Assembly: GCF_916619195.1 (NCBI RefSeq)
Contig: NZ_CAKAKL010000001.1
Location: 1,550,001-1,614,000, forward strand
From: Inquilinus sp. Marseille-Q2685
Lineage (GTDB): Bacteria > Pseudomonadota > Alphaproteobacteria > DSM-16000 > Inquilinaceae
Length of the DNA stretch: 64,000 nt
Direction: 5' to 3'
Within the stretch, counting starts at the first letter, position 1; every line of letters begins with the position of its first letter. This document shows, in pieces, positions 1-8,219 of this stretch. The translations under genes and the position numbers were made by a program. The notes under the pieces are model-generated. The model saw nothing but the letters and a program-made list of their open reading frames with translations, ran no database searches and was not told the origin of the DNA.

Positions 1-1
1 C

Positions 2-1177
2 CTGCTGACGGCCGAGGACGTCCATCTGACGAATTTCCCCTCCGCCCTGCTGGACGCGCAGATCCATGCTGAGATGCTGAAGGTCCTGGGGAAGACCTGC
101 ACGGTCAGCGAGACGGAGATCGTGATCCGCGAGTCGGCACCGCCCTCCTCCACCCTCGACTGGCCGGGGCGGTCCATCCGCAACACGCTCCTGATCCTGG
201 GGGCCCTGACGGCCCGCACCGGGGCCGGCGCGGTGCCGCTTCCCGGCGGCTGCAGCATCGGCGAGACCGGCGACCGCAAATACGATCTCCACGTCATGCT
301 GCTGGAGCGGCTGGGCGCCCGGGTCTACCAGGACGGATCGATGCTGTGCGCCGAGGCGCCGCGCGGCCTGGTCGGCACCGACATCCACCTTCCGATCCGG
401 TCGACCGGCGCCACCGAGAACGCGATCATCTGCGGGTCGCTGGCCAGGGGCGTGACCACGATCTGGAACCCGCATATCCGGCCGGAGATCATCGACCTCA
501 TCAAGTTCCTGCGCTCGATGGGTGCCGATATCGAGGTCCTGGGCCAGCAGAGCATCGTGGTCCGCGGCCGCGACGGGCTGACCGGCACCCGGTACGACGT
601 CCTGCCCGACAATGTCGAGGCGCTGACCTGGCTGATGGCCTCGGTGATCACGCGCGGCGACGTCGAGATCCGCAACTTCCCGATGGTGGATCTCGAGGTG
701 CCCCTGATCTTCCTGCGCGAAAGCGGCGCCAAGTTCTACACCGGGCCGGACGGCATCATCGTCCGCGGCGGCACCCCCTATCCGGTGGAGATCAGCACCG
801 GGCCCTATCCCGGCATCAATTCGGACATGCAGCCGCTCTTCGCCGTCTACGGCGCCTGCGCCAAGGGAGAATCCCGGCTGATCGACCTCCGCTTCCCCGG
901 CCGCTATCAATACGCCGCCGAGCTGGCCAAGATGGGGGTCGAAAGCGAGGTCTCGGGCAACCTCCTCAAGGTGATGGGCGGCCGTCCCCTGAAGGGCGCC
1001 CGGGTCCGCGCCGCCGACCTGCGCGCCGGCGCCGCCCTGGTCCTGGCGGGCCTGGTGGCCGACGGAGAGACCATGATCGAGGATGCGTGGCAGATCGATC
1101 GGGGCTATTGCAATCTGATCGAGAAGATGTCCGCCCTGGGCGGGCGCGTCACCGTGCCGGAGCCGGTGGCCGGCTGA
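2..1177 (+). CDS. MurA-like enolpyruvyl transferase, 5' end cut by window
   Basis: Member of the EPSP synthase/MurA fold family, which transfers enolpyruvate from PEP to the 3'-OH of UDP-GlcNAc. The reading frame is open from base 2 and runs into the window from upstream, so the N-terminal part (including the usual Lys-Asn pair) is not visible. Visible MurA landmarks are the reactive Cys in PGGCSIG (codon 251-253), the catalytic Asp in INSDMQ, Arg in the FPGRYQY segment, DLRAGAALVLAG and the C-terminal IDRGY. The loop after the Cys is three residues longer than in E. coli MurA (GETGDRKYDLH against GARPVDLH). The neighbours are a sugar epimerase, a MurB paralogue and a flippase rather than cell-division genes, so I infer a role in surface polysaccharide precursor synthesis, probably as a second copy beside a housekeeping murA elsewhere. 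Confidence 0.88.
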   Translation: MLTAEDVHLTNFPSALLDAQIHAEMLKVLGKTCTVSETEIVIRESAPPSSTLDWPGRSIRNTLLILGALTARTGAGAVPLPGGCSIGETGDRKYDLHVMLLERLGARVYQDGSMLCAEAPRGLVGTDIHLPIRSTGATENAIICGSLARGVTTIWNPHIRPEIIDLIKFLRSMGADIEVLGQQSIVVRGRDGLTGTRYDVLPDNVEALTWLMASVITRGDVEIRNFPMVDLEVPLIFLRESGAKFYTGPDGIIVRGGTPYPVEISTGPYPGINSDMQPLFAVYGACAKGESRLIDLRFPGRYQYAAELAKMGVESEVSGNLLKVMGGRPLKGARVRAADLRAGAALVLAGLVADGETMIEDAWQIDRGYCNLIEKMSALGGRVTVPEPVAG

Positions 1178-1240
1178 GCCGCCGGGCTTGAGCATGCATC
1201 ATCGGCCGGCCGGCCGACGCACGGGAAGAAAGGCGACGTC

Positions 1241-2272
1241 ATGGCCATCCTGGTGACAGGAGCCGCGGGATTCATCGGATTCCATACCGCGAAGGCCTTG
1301 CTCGACCGCGGCGAGGAGGTCGTCGGCATCGACAGCCTGAACGACTATTACGATCCGAAGCTCAAGTCGGACAGGCTGGCCCTGCTGACGGGTCGGCCGG
1401 GCTTCACCTTCCACCAGGCCGACATCGCCGACCGGTCGGCGATGGAGGCGCTGGCGGCGGGGTGGACGGGCATCCGCCGGATCGTCCATCTCGCGGCGCA
1501 GGCCGGCGTCCGCCATTCGATGGTCAATCCCTACGCCTATACCCGCTCCAACGTCGAAGGCCATCTGGTGATGCTGGAGACGGCGCGGCGGCTGGAGGTG
1601 GAGCACTTCGTCTATGCCAGCTCGTCCTCGGTCTACGGGGCCAACCGCAAGGTCCCGTTCTCGACCGAGGACCGCACGGACACGCCGATGTCGCTCTATG
1701 CGGCCACCAAGAAGGCCAACGAGCTGATGGCGCACACCTACAGCCATCTCTACCGGCTTCCCGCCACCGGCCTGCGGTTCTTCACGGTCTACGGCCCCTG
1801 GGGCAGGCCGGACATGGCGCTGTTCATCTTCACCAAGGCCATCCTGGAAGGCCGGCCCATCAAGGTCTTCAACCACGGCGAGATGCGCCGCGACTTCACC
1901 TATGTCGACGACATCGTCCGCGGCGTCCTCGCCGTCCTCGATGCCCCGCCGGGAGAAGCGGCGGCCCCTCCGCACCGGATCTACAACATCGGCAATCACC
2001 GCTCCGAGAACCTGATGCGGCTGATCGGCCTGATCGAGGCCGCGGTCGGACGGAAGGCGGTCTGCGAGTTCCTGCCGATGCAGCCGGGCGAGGTGCCGGA
2101 GACCTATGCCGACATCGAATCGATCGCGCGCGACATCGGCTTCCGGCCGACGACGACGATCGACGAAGGCGTGCCGCGCTTCGTCTCGTGGTACCGGGAG
2201 TATTTCTCCGTTCCCGCGCCGGATGCCGGCACCGGAACGGCGGCCGGGCGGAACCATGCCCATGTACGCTGA
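1241..2272 (+). CDS. NAD-dependent epimerase, UDP-glucuronate 4-epimerase type
   Basis: Extended short-chain dehydrogenase/reductase of 343 residues that interconverts nucleotide sugars at C4 with bound NAD. The Rossmann loop GAAGFIG is at residues 7-13, the SSSSVYG catalytic serine region at 127-133 and the YxxxK pair at Y153/K157. The segment DSLNDYYDPKLK after the first beta-alpha-beta unit is characteristic of UDP-glucuronate 4-epimerases (LpsL/CapI type), so UDP-galacturonate is the likely product, although dehydratase or other epimerase specificities cannot be excluded. A GAAAGG ribosome site precedes the ATG. It follows the MurA-like gene by 63 bp and overlaps the MurB-like gene, so the three are probably co-transcribed. 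Confidence 0.9.
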   Translation: MAILVTGAAGFIGFHTAKALLDRGEEVVGIDSLNDYYDPKLKSDRLALLTGRPGFTFHQADIADRSAMEALAAGWTGIRRIVHLAAQAGVRHSMVNPYAYTRSNVEGHLVMLETARRLEVEHFVYASSSSVYGANRKVPFSTEDRTDTPMSLYAATKKANELMAHTYSHLYRLPATGLRFFTVYGPWGRPDMALFIFTKAILEGRPIKVFNHGEMRRDFTYVDDIVRGVLAVLDAPPGEAAAPPHRIYNIGNHRSENLMRLIGLIEAAVGRKAVCEFLPMQPGEVPETYADIESIARDIGFRPTTTIDEGVPRFVSWYREYFSVPAPDAGTGTAAGRNHAHVR

Positions 2273-3278
2273 CGGCGTGACCGGATCGGGCCGGGCCATG
2301 CCCGTCGGCCTGTCCGCGGCGCTGGACCGGCTCTGTCCCGGCCGCGTCCGGCGATCCGTCTCCCTGGCCGGGATCTCCCGCTGGAAGGTGGGCGGTCCCG
2401 CCGACCTTCTGGTGGAGCCGCAATCGGCCGAAGAAATCTCGGGCGTCCTGCGGCTCTGCCGGTCGGCCGGGGTGCCGCTCCTGGTCGTCGGCGACACCAG
2501 CAACCTGCTGTTCGCCGACGAGGGCTTCCGGGGCGTCATGATGCAGATCGGGCGGCGCATGGCCGCCGTCTCGATCACCGGCACCACCGTGACCGCCCAG
2601 GCCGGGGTGTGGATGCCCTATCTCGCCGCGACCGTGGGCCGTGCCGGGCTGTCGGGCATCGAGCATACGGCCGGCATTCCGGGCACGCTGGGCGGCCTCG
2701 TGATGATGAACGGCGGCAGCCAGCGCCGCGGCATCGGCGAGCATGTCAGCCGGGTCTGGACGATCGACGAGCGGGGCGAGGCCGCCATCCTCGGCCAGGC
2801 GGACTGCCGCTTCGCCTACCGCCGCTCGGCGATGCAGGACCGCTTCGTGGTGATCACGGCGGCGGAGCTGGTGCTCGAACGCGGCGACGCGCGGTCCATC
2901 CGGCGGACGATCATCGACATCATGGCGTCGCGGCGCCGCAAGTTCCCTCTGAAGCTGCCGAACTGCGGTTCGGTCTTCCTGAGCGACCCGGCGATGTACG
3001 CGACCGTCGGCCCGCCGGGGCACGCCATCGAGCAGGCGGGGCTGAAGGGGTTGCGGGCCGGCCAGGCGCAGATCTCCCCCGTCCACGCCAACTTCATCGT
3101 CAATCTCGGGGGCGCGACGGCGCGGGACATCCTGACGCTGATCGGCATCGCGCGCAGCACGGTCTTCGACCGCACCGGCTTCTGGCTGAACTGCGAGGTC
3201 CGCCATGTCGGGCCGGACGGGACCCTGCGGCCGGCGCACGAGGTCGCGGCAACGGATCGGGCGGAACAAACGTCATGA
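2256..3278 (+). CDS. MurB-like UDP-N-acetylenolpyruvoylglucosamine reductase
   Basis: FAD enzyme of the MurB family (340 residues), which reduces an enolpyruvyl ether to a lactyl ether with NADPH. It carries WKVGGPADLLVEP (43-55), the FAD-binding GIPGTLGG (140-147), the proton-donor serine in NCGSVF (S239), VHANFIVN (276-283) and the terminal glutamate in CEVRHVG (E314), so the catalytic set looks complete and of the short, type II kind. I chose ATG 2256, which overlaps the epimerase end by 17 bp; ATG 2262 and ATG 2298 are alternatives. Its stop overlaps the flippase start (ATGA). No other peptidoglycan gene is nearby, and pairing with the MurA-like gene implies synthesis of UDP-MurNAc or an analogue for a polysaccharide. 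Confidence 0.88.
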   Translation: MPMYADGVTGSGRAMPVGLSAALDRLCPGRVRRSVSLAGISRWKVGGPADLLVEPQSAEEISGVLRLCRSAGVPLLVVGDTSNLLFADEGFRGVMMQIGRRMAAVSITGTTVTAQAGVWMPYLAATVGRAGLSGIEHTAGIPGTLGGLVMMNGGSQRRGIGEHVSRVWTIDERGEAAILGQADCRFAYRRSAMQDRFVVITAAELVLERGDARSIRRTIIDIMASRRRKFPLKLPNCGSVFLSDPAMYATVGPPGHAIEQAGLKGLRAGQAQISPVHANFIVNLGGATARDILTLIGIARSTVFDRTGFWLNCEVRHVGPDGTLRPAHEVAATDRAEQTS

Positions 3279-4798
3279 GCAGCCCCGGGCCGTCTGCCGG
3301 CAAGACCCTGAGCGAGCGCACGCTGGGCGGGATGCTCTGGATGGGCGGCGCGTCGGCGGCGCAGATGGTCATGCAGATCATCTGCCTGGCGGTTCTCGCC
3401 AGGCTGCTGACGCCCGCCGATTTCGGCATCGCCGCGGCGTCCAACGTCATCATCGCCTTCTCGATGCTGTTCTCCGACCTGGCGCTGGGCCCCGCGCTGA
3501 TCCAGCGCGATTCGCTGACCGGCAGGCATGTGCGGACGGCGTTCACCGCAAGCACGCTGCTGGGCCTGCTGCTGTGCCTCGCGATCTATCTCCTGTCCGG
3601 GCCGATCGCCGGCTTCTTCCGCCTGCCGCAGGTGGAGCCGGTGACCCAGCTGCTCGGGGTCGTCTTCATCTGGCAGGGGCTGTCGACCGTCTCCGAGAAT
3701 CTCCTCTCCAGGCATCTGCAGTTCCGGCGCCTCGCCGCGATCAAGATCGTCTCCTATATCCTCGGCTATGGCGCGATCTCGATCGTGATGGCGTATCTCG
3801 GCTGGGGATACTGGTCTCTGGCGGGCGGGTTCATCGGCCAGAGCCTGATCAACATGCTGCTGGTGATGGCGCTGGCCAGGCACGATGTCCGGCCCCTGCT
3901 GCACCTGGACTCGCTGATGGATCTGGCGCGGTTCGGCAGCGGCCTGTCGCTGGGCCGGATCATCAACTACCTGGCCCTGAACGGCGACAAGCTCGTCATC
4001 GGGCGGCTGATCGGCGGCGACGCGCTGGGGCTGTATGACCGCGCCTACAAGCTCGCCTCGCTGCCGGGCAGCCTGTACGAGATGGCGGCGTCCAAGGTCG
4101 CCCTGTCGTCCTTGTCGCGCGTACAGAACGAGCCGCAGCGGCTGCGGGCGGCCTATCGGCGGGGCATCGAGCTGACGGCCCTGATCGGCGTGCCGATGAC
4201 GGCGCTGATGATCGTGCTGGCGCCGCAGATCATCGACGTCCTGCTCGGGCCGCAATGGCACCACACGGTGCTGCCCTTCATCATCCTGTCCGTATCCACC
4301 TTCTCGCGCCTGTCGTACCGGGTCAGCAACTCCGTCCTGTTCGCGCGGGGGCGGGTCTATACCTTCGTCCTGGTCCAGATCGCCTATGCCGCGATCGTGA
4401 TCGGCGGCTCCTGGCTGGCGGCGCCCCACGGCATCACCGGCGTCGCCGCGGTCGTGACGGTCGCGATCACCCTGAACAGCATCGTGCTCGCCGGCCTGAC
4501 GCTGCGCATGACCGGGATGGGTATCGGGGCGTTCCTGATGGCGCATCTGCCGGGATGCCTGATGGCGCTGGTCTTCGCCGGCATCGCCGGGGCCGTCGTG
4601 CTCGCCGTCGGTCAGGCCCTGCCCCCGGCCGCGGTGCTGGGCCTCGCCGGCGTCGCCGTCGCGGCGGCCGTCGCGGTGGTGCTGGCCGTGCCCAGCCGGG
4701 TGCTGTGGGGTGAGGACGGGCTGTGGCTGCGGGCCAAGTGCCTGGCCGTCTTCAAGGGCCGGGCGGCGGGGAACGCGCCGCTGCCCGCGGTCAAGTGA
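3275..4798 (+). CDS. Wzx/WzxC-type lipopolysaccharide or exopolysaccharide flippase
   Basis: Polytopic inner-membrane protein of 507 residues in the MOP/polysaccharide-transporter superfamily. These proteins flip lipid-linked oligosaccharide units to the periplasmic face. About twelve or more hydrophobic segments are visible. The N-terminal LARLLTPADFGIAAASNVIIA and the central GLYDRAYKLASLPGSLYE are typical of the WzxC branch. The ATG lies inside the MurB stop (ATGA), so translation is coupled. The 3' end overlaps the convergent glycosyltransferase gene by 8 bp. The context supports export of a repeat unit built with the sugars made by the preceding genes. The exact substrate is unknown. Confidence 0.9.
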   Translation: MSSPGPSAGKTLSERTLGGMLWMGGASAAQMVMQIICLAVLARLLTPADFGIAAASNVIIAFSMLFSDLALGPALIQRDSLTGRHVRTAFTASTLLGLLLCLAIYLLSGPIAGFFRLPQVEPVTQLLGVVFIWQGLSTVSENLLSRHLQFRRLAAIKIVSYILGYGAISIVMAYLGWGYWSLAGGFIGQSLINMLLVMALARHDVRPLLHLDSLMDLARFGSGLSLGRIINYLALNGDKLVIGRLIGGDALGLYDRAYKLASLPGSLYEMAASKVALSSLSRVQNEPQRLRAAYRRGIELTALIGVPMTALMIVLAPQIIDVLLGPQWHHTVLPFIILSVSTFSRLSYRVSNSVLFARGRVYTFVLVQIAYAAIVIGGSWLAAPHGITGVAAVVTVAITLNSIVLAGLTLRMTGMGIGAFLMAHLPGCLMALVFAGIAGAVVLAVGQALPPAAVLGLAGVAVAAAVAVVLAVPSRVLWGEDGLWLRAKCLAVFKGRAAGNAPLPAVK

Positions 4799-5753
4799 CC
4801 AGGATCTGGCCCAGGGATTTCTGCCACTTCGACTTGATCAGCCCGCTGCGGATCAGGAACGCCTTCCGGCTGAGGCTCGGCATCGTCTTGATCTCGGAAT
4901 AGGCCTTCACGAGCCGGCGCTGCTCCGGACGCATCCTGTCGCCGTAGAGAGCATGGAAGGCCGCGGCCTGGTCGATCGTTTTCTGCACCGAGCGGACGGC
5001 GGCCTCGCCGGCCAGGACGTCGACGAACTGGGCATAGATGGCGCCGAGGGACCAGCGCTTGGCACCGATGCTGTTGCCGCCGTGCTGGCGATACAGGATG
5101 GTCCGTTCGTCCAGAGGAACGACCGTGCCGAAGCAGGCCGCGGCCAGGGCGATCCACCAGTCGTGCATGATCGCCCGGTCCGGGATGGTGCCGACCAGGG
5201 TCAGCAGGGGCCGGTTGATCATCGCCGTGCAGCCCGTGACGCTGTTCTCGACCAGCATCTTCCGCAGCGACACCCGCTCCGGGCGGAGCTCCTGCGAGCG
5301 CCACATCGAATCCGCCACGGCCTTCAGGTCCCGGTCGACGACCCGGAGGTCCGTGTGGACCAGGACCGGCCTGTCCCGGCCGTGCGAAGCCTCCAGGGAC
5401 CGCATCGCCCGCAGGGTCAGTTCCACCTTGTTGGGCAGCCAGACATCGTCCTGGTCGCAGAACATCACATAGGGCGCCGTGGCCCTGGCCATCAGCCGGG
5501 AGAAGTTGGCGCGCGCCCCATGCTCGGCCGCCGTGGCGAAGTCGTGGACCTCGAGGGACCGGAACCTGCCCCGATACCGCTCCACGACCTGGCGGGTGCC
5601 GTCCGCGGAGCCGTCGTCGCCGACGATGACGTTGATCCTGTCGTGGCTCTGGCCCAGCAGCGAGTCCAGCAGGTCGGGCAGGAATTGCTCGCCATTGTAG
5701 GTCGCCACCAGCACGTCGACTTCGGGCAGATCACTCTGAGCCGGGGAATCCAT
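4791..5753 (-). CDS. Family 2 glycosyltransferase
   Basis: GT-A fold glycosyltransferase of 320 residues that transfers an activated sugar to a growing glycan. The nucleotide-binding start EVDVLVATYNGEQFL is followed by VGDDGSADGT and the acidic metal-binding motif FCDQDDVWLPNKVE. The later HDWW and YRQHGGNS segments are shared with rhamnosyltransferase-like GT2 enzymes. I start at ATG 5753 because GGAAGAA sits just upstream and the conserved domain begins ten residues later. The longer open frame upstream has no conserved content. It is convergent with the flippase and belongs to the polysaccharide locus. The donor sugar is not predictable from sequence alone. Confidence 0.87.
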   Translation of the reverse strand: MDSPAQSDLPEVDVLVATYNGEQFLPDLLDSLLGQSHDRINVIVGDDGSADGTRQVVERYRGRFRSLEVHDFATAAEHGARANFSRLMARATAPYVMFCDQDDVWLPNKVELTLRAMRSLEASHGRDRPVLVHTDLRVVDRDLKAVADSMWRSQELRPERVSLRKMLVENSVTGCTAMINRPLLTLVGTIPDRAIMHDWWIALAAACFGTVVPLDERTILYRQHGGNSIGAKRWSLGAIYAQFVDVLAGEAAVRSVQKTIDQAAAFHALYGDRMRPEQRRLVKAYSEIKTMPSLSRKAFLIRSGLIKSKWQKSLGQILVT

Positions 5754-6284
5754 GAGCTTCTTCCGATCCAATCCGAACGGTCCGCCGCCGCGGCGTCCGC
5801 GTGCCCACCGAGACCGGGATGCCGTCCCGGCCAGCCTCTGAATGGACGAGGCATGCCAAAATACACGCATCCCCCGCGGATGCCATCCCGGGCAAGCGGC
5901 TGCGGCACGCACCGTCGCCGGCGATTCCCAAGGGATCATTGTTGCCGCTCATGCGTTTGCTCGTTGCTTGCGACTGGTGCGCAGTGGGGGAATCGGACAC
6001 ATGAGCGTGTTCACCAGCAGCGGCGGGATGCGCCGCCGATCGCCGGAGCGGCCTCGACATCCCGCTGCCGGGGATTCCGGGCGTGCGCGGCTCTGCCGCC
6101 GCGATCCGATCACGGCGGCGCCTCCATGCGGTCACGATCGTCCGTTAGTGGTGCGGGATCGAGCTTGCTGGCCCCATCCCGGGCGCTGCCGGAAGCTTTG
6201 AACCTCTCTAGGAATGATTTGCGACTGGATCGAGATGCAAAGTTGCCGCTATGATATTGCATTGCACAATGGAGCGAGCCGGGC
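5754..6284 (+). other. Intergenic region between divergent glycosyltransferase genes
   Basis: About 530 bp with no convincing protein or RNA gene. It separates the minus-strand glycosyltransferase from the plus-strand one, so it should hold both promoters. A -10-like TATGAT is at 6250-6255, 30 bp before the ATG at 6285, but no well-spaced -35 element is evident. The short open frames here show no family resemblance. Confidence 0.5.
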
Positions 6285-7253
6285 ATGACCCCTTTCGGCG
6301 GAGACGTTGCTTTGCCTGAGGCGGGACCGACGATCCCCGAGGATCGCGTCGCCTTGGTCATCCCCACGCTGAACGCGGCGAAGCATCTCGACGCCCTGCT
6401 GCCGGCGCTGCAGGCGCAATCGTTCCAGCCGGGGACCTTCCTCGTCATCGATTCCAGCTCGACCGACGACACGACGGCGCGGTTCCGGGCCGGCGGCGCC
6501 GAGGTCGTGGTGATCCCGAGGTCGCAGTTCGACCATGGCGGCACCCGCCAGCGCGCCGTCAACCGCCTGTCGCCGCGGATCGAGGTGGTCGTCTTCCTGA
6601 CCCAGGACGCGGTGCCGGCCGACAGCGAGACCATCGCCCGCATCGTCGAGGCCTTTGCCGATCCCGAGGTCGGCGTCGCCTTCGGCCGGCAGCTGCCGCA
6701 TCACGGCGCCGGGGCGATCGAGGCCCACGCCCGGCTGTTCAACTATCCGCCCGAGAGCGCCGTCCTGCGCCCGCAGGACGCCGTCGGCGCCGGGATCAAG
6801 GCGACCTTCTGCTCCAACTCCTTCGCCGCCTACCGCCGGCGGGCGCTGGAGATGGTCGGCGGCTTCCCCTCCGGCACCATCTTCGGCGAGGACGCCGCGG
6901 TGACCGGCCGGATGCTGCTGTCGGGCTGGGCCAAGGCCTATGTCGCCGAGGCCAGGGTCCACCATTCGCACAGCTACAGCATCGGCGAGGAGTTCCGCCG
7001 CTACTTCGATGTCGGCGTCATGCACGCCCGCTCCCCCTGGCTGCTGGACCGTTTCGGCAAGGCCGAGGGCGAGGGCAAGCGCTTCGTGCAGTCCGAGCTG
7101 CGCCACCTGGCCCGGCACCAGCCCTTGGCGATCCCGTCGGCCATCCTGCGCAGCGCGATCAAGCTGGCCGCCTATCACTGCGGCCGCCGCGAGGCCCGGA
7201 TCCCGCGCCCGCTGAAGCGCCGCATCAGCCTGAACCGCCGCTACTGGGCCTGA
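6285..7253 (+). CDS. Family 2 glycosyltransferase, rhamnosyltransferase-like
   Basis: GT2 enzyme of 322 residues. The start VALVIPTLNAAKHLDALLPAL, then IDSSSTDDT and the segment SQFDHGGTRQRAV are characteristic of the RfbN/rhamnosyltransferase branch, in which the metal site reads TQDA rather than DxD. FGEDAAVTGRMLLSGWAKAYV is the usual acceptor-side motif. It is probably soluble or peripherally attached to the inner membrane and completes the polysaccharide assembly set. Gap to the next gene is 86 bp, so it may end the locus. Substrate specificity (dTDP-rhamnose) is inferred from family resemblance only. Confidence 0.85.
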   Translation: MTPFGGDVALPEAGPTIPEDRVALVIPTLNAAKHLDALLPALQAQSFQPGTFLVIDSSSTDDTTARFRAGGAEVVVIPRSQFDHGGTRQRAVNRLSPRIEVVVFLTQDAVPADSETIARIVEAFADPEVGVAFGRQLPHHGAGAIEAHARLFNYPPESAVLRPQDAVGAGIKATFCSNSFAAYRRRALEMVGGFPSGTIFGEDAAVTGRMLLSGWAKAYVAEARVHHSHSYSIGEEFRRYFDVGVMHARSPWLLDRFGKAEGEGKRFVQSELRHLARHQPLAIPSAILRSAIKLAAYHCGRREARIPRPLKRRISLNRRYWA

Positions 7254-7339
7254 CCGGGCGCGGGGCGCCGCGCTGCCGCACGCCCGGTGTGGCACAGGCT
7301 CCCCTTCCCGGCCGGGCCGGGATCTGCTTTAGAGGGGCG

Positions 7340-8107
7340 ATGAGCAAGCCAGCCCCCAACCCGTCCAACGCGGCGCAGATGGCGTCGCCCTCCTACCGCC
7401 TGCCGGAGCTCGACCAGGACTTCCTGCTCGGCGATTCCATGCGCGGCGTGCGCCTGATGCTGGAATACGCCAAGGCCGAGGAATCGCTGCGGGCCTGGGG
7501 CGTGCGCTCCACCATCGTCGTCTTCGGCAGCGCCCGCGCCACCGAGGACGGGCCCGGCCGCCACGGCCACTGGTACGCCCAGGCGCGCGAGTTCGGCCGC
7601 ATCGCCTCCGAGCGCGGCGGCGCCCTGACCGACCATGGCGGCCTGCGCGACAACGTCATCGCCACCGGCGGCGGCCCCGGCATCATGGAGGCGGCGAACC
7701 GCGGCGCGGCCGAGGCCGGCGCGCCGACCATCGGCTACAACATCACCCTGCCGCATGAGCAGGAGCCGAACGCCTGGTCCACCCCGGCGCTGACCTTCCG
7801 CTTCCACTATTTCGCCATGCGCAAGATGCACCTGGCGATGCGGGCCAATGCGCTGGTGGTGTTCCCCGGCGGCTTCGGCACCTTCGACGAGCTGTTCGAG
7901 CTCCTGACCCTGCGCCAGACCGGCAAGTCGTCGCCCCTGCCGATCGTGCTGTTCGACGAGGCCTATTGGCGCGCCGTGATCGGCTTCGACGCGCTGGTCG
8001 AGCACGGCATGATCGACGCCCGAGACCTGGAGCTGTTCCGCTTCGCTGACAGCGCCGAGGAGCTCTGGTCGATCCTGGCCGAGCAGGGGCTGAAGCGGCG
8101 GTCCTGA
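7340..8107 (+). CDS. LOG family (TIGR00730) nucleotide phosphoribohydrolase-like protein
   Basis: Rossmann-like protein of 255 residues related to LOG enzymes, which cleave nucleoside monophosphates (cytokinin ribosides or AMP) to base and ribose phosphate. The family signature PGGFGTFDELFELLTLRQTGK and the phosphate-binding GGGPGIMEAANRGAAEAG are both intact. I start at ATG 7340, preceded by GAGGGG; an upstream in-frame start would add 17 unconserved residues. The protein is longer than the minimal LOG (about 190 residues) because of an N-terminal helical extension, like the PpnN/long LOG group. It stands alone between the glycosyltransferase and mod genes. Confidence 0.85.
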   Translation: MSKPAPNPSNAAQMASPSYRLPELDQDFLLGDSMRGVRLMLEYAKAEESLRAWGVRSTIVVFGSARATEDGPGRHGHWYAQAREFGRIASERGGALTDHGGLRDNVIATGGGPGIMEAANRGAAEAGAPTIGYNITLPHEQEPNAWSTPALTFRFHYFAMRKMHLAMRANALVVFPGGFGTFDELFELLTLRQTGKSSPLPIVLFDEAYWRAVIGFDALVEHGMIDARDLELFRFADSAEELWSILAEQGLKRRS

Positions 8108-8131
8108 CCCGCTCCGGTCCGCGGCCTTTAG

Positions 8132-8155
8132 CGAAATGTTTGCCCGGATATAACG
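8132..8155 (+). promoter_or_regulatory. Mo-box-like site and -10 of the modABC promoter
   Basis: A 24-bp stretch has the 8-8-8 layout of a ModE operator: left arm CGAAATGT, 8-bp spacer and right arm ATATAACG. The right arm matches the E. coli modA operator well, and the left arm is degenerate (5 of 8 matches to the inverse of the right arm). A -10-like TATAAC (8149-8154) lies inside it, 65 bp before modA. Repression by molybdate-bound ModE/MopA-type regulator is inferred. No modE gene is in the window. Confidence 0.5.
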
Positions 8156-8219
8156 GCGCGGTAAGATCGCGCCGGCAGGCCGGCCGTCGCCGGGCCGCAA
8201 CCGAACGGGGAACAGGACG

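Noticed and set aside
2-3278. MurA and MurB genes as part of the peptidoglycan (dcw) cluster
   Set aside because: No murC-G, ftsW, ddl or ftsQAZ neighbours; the flanking genes are polysaccharide genes, so a specialised role is more likely.
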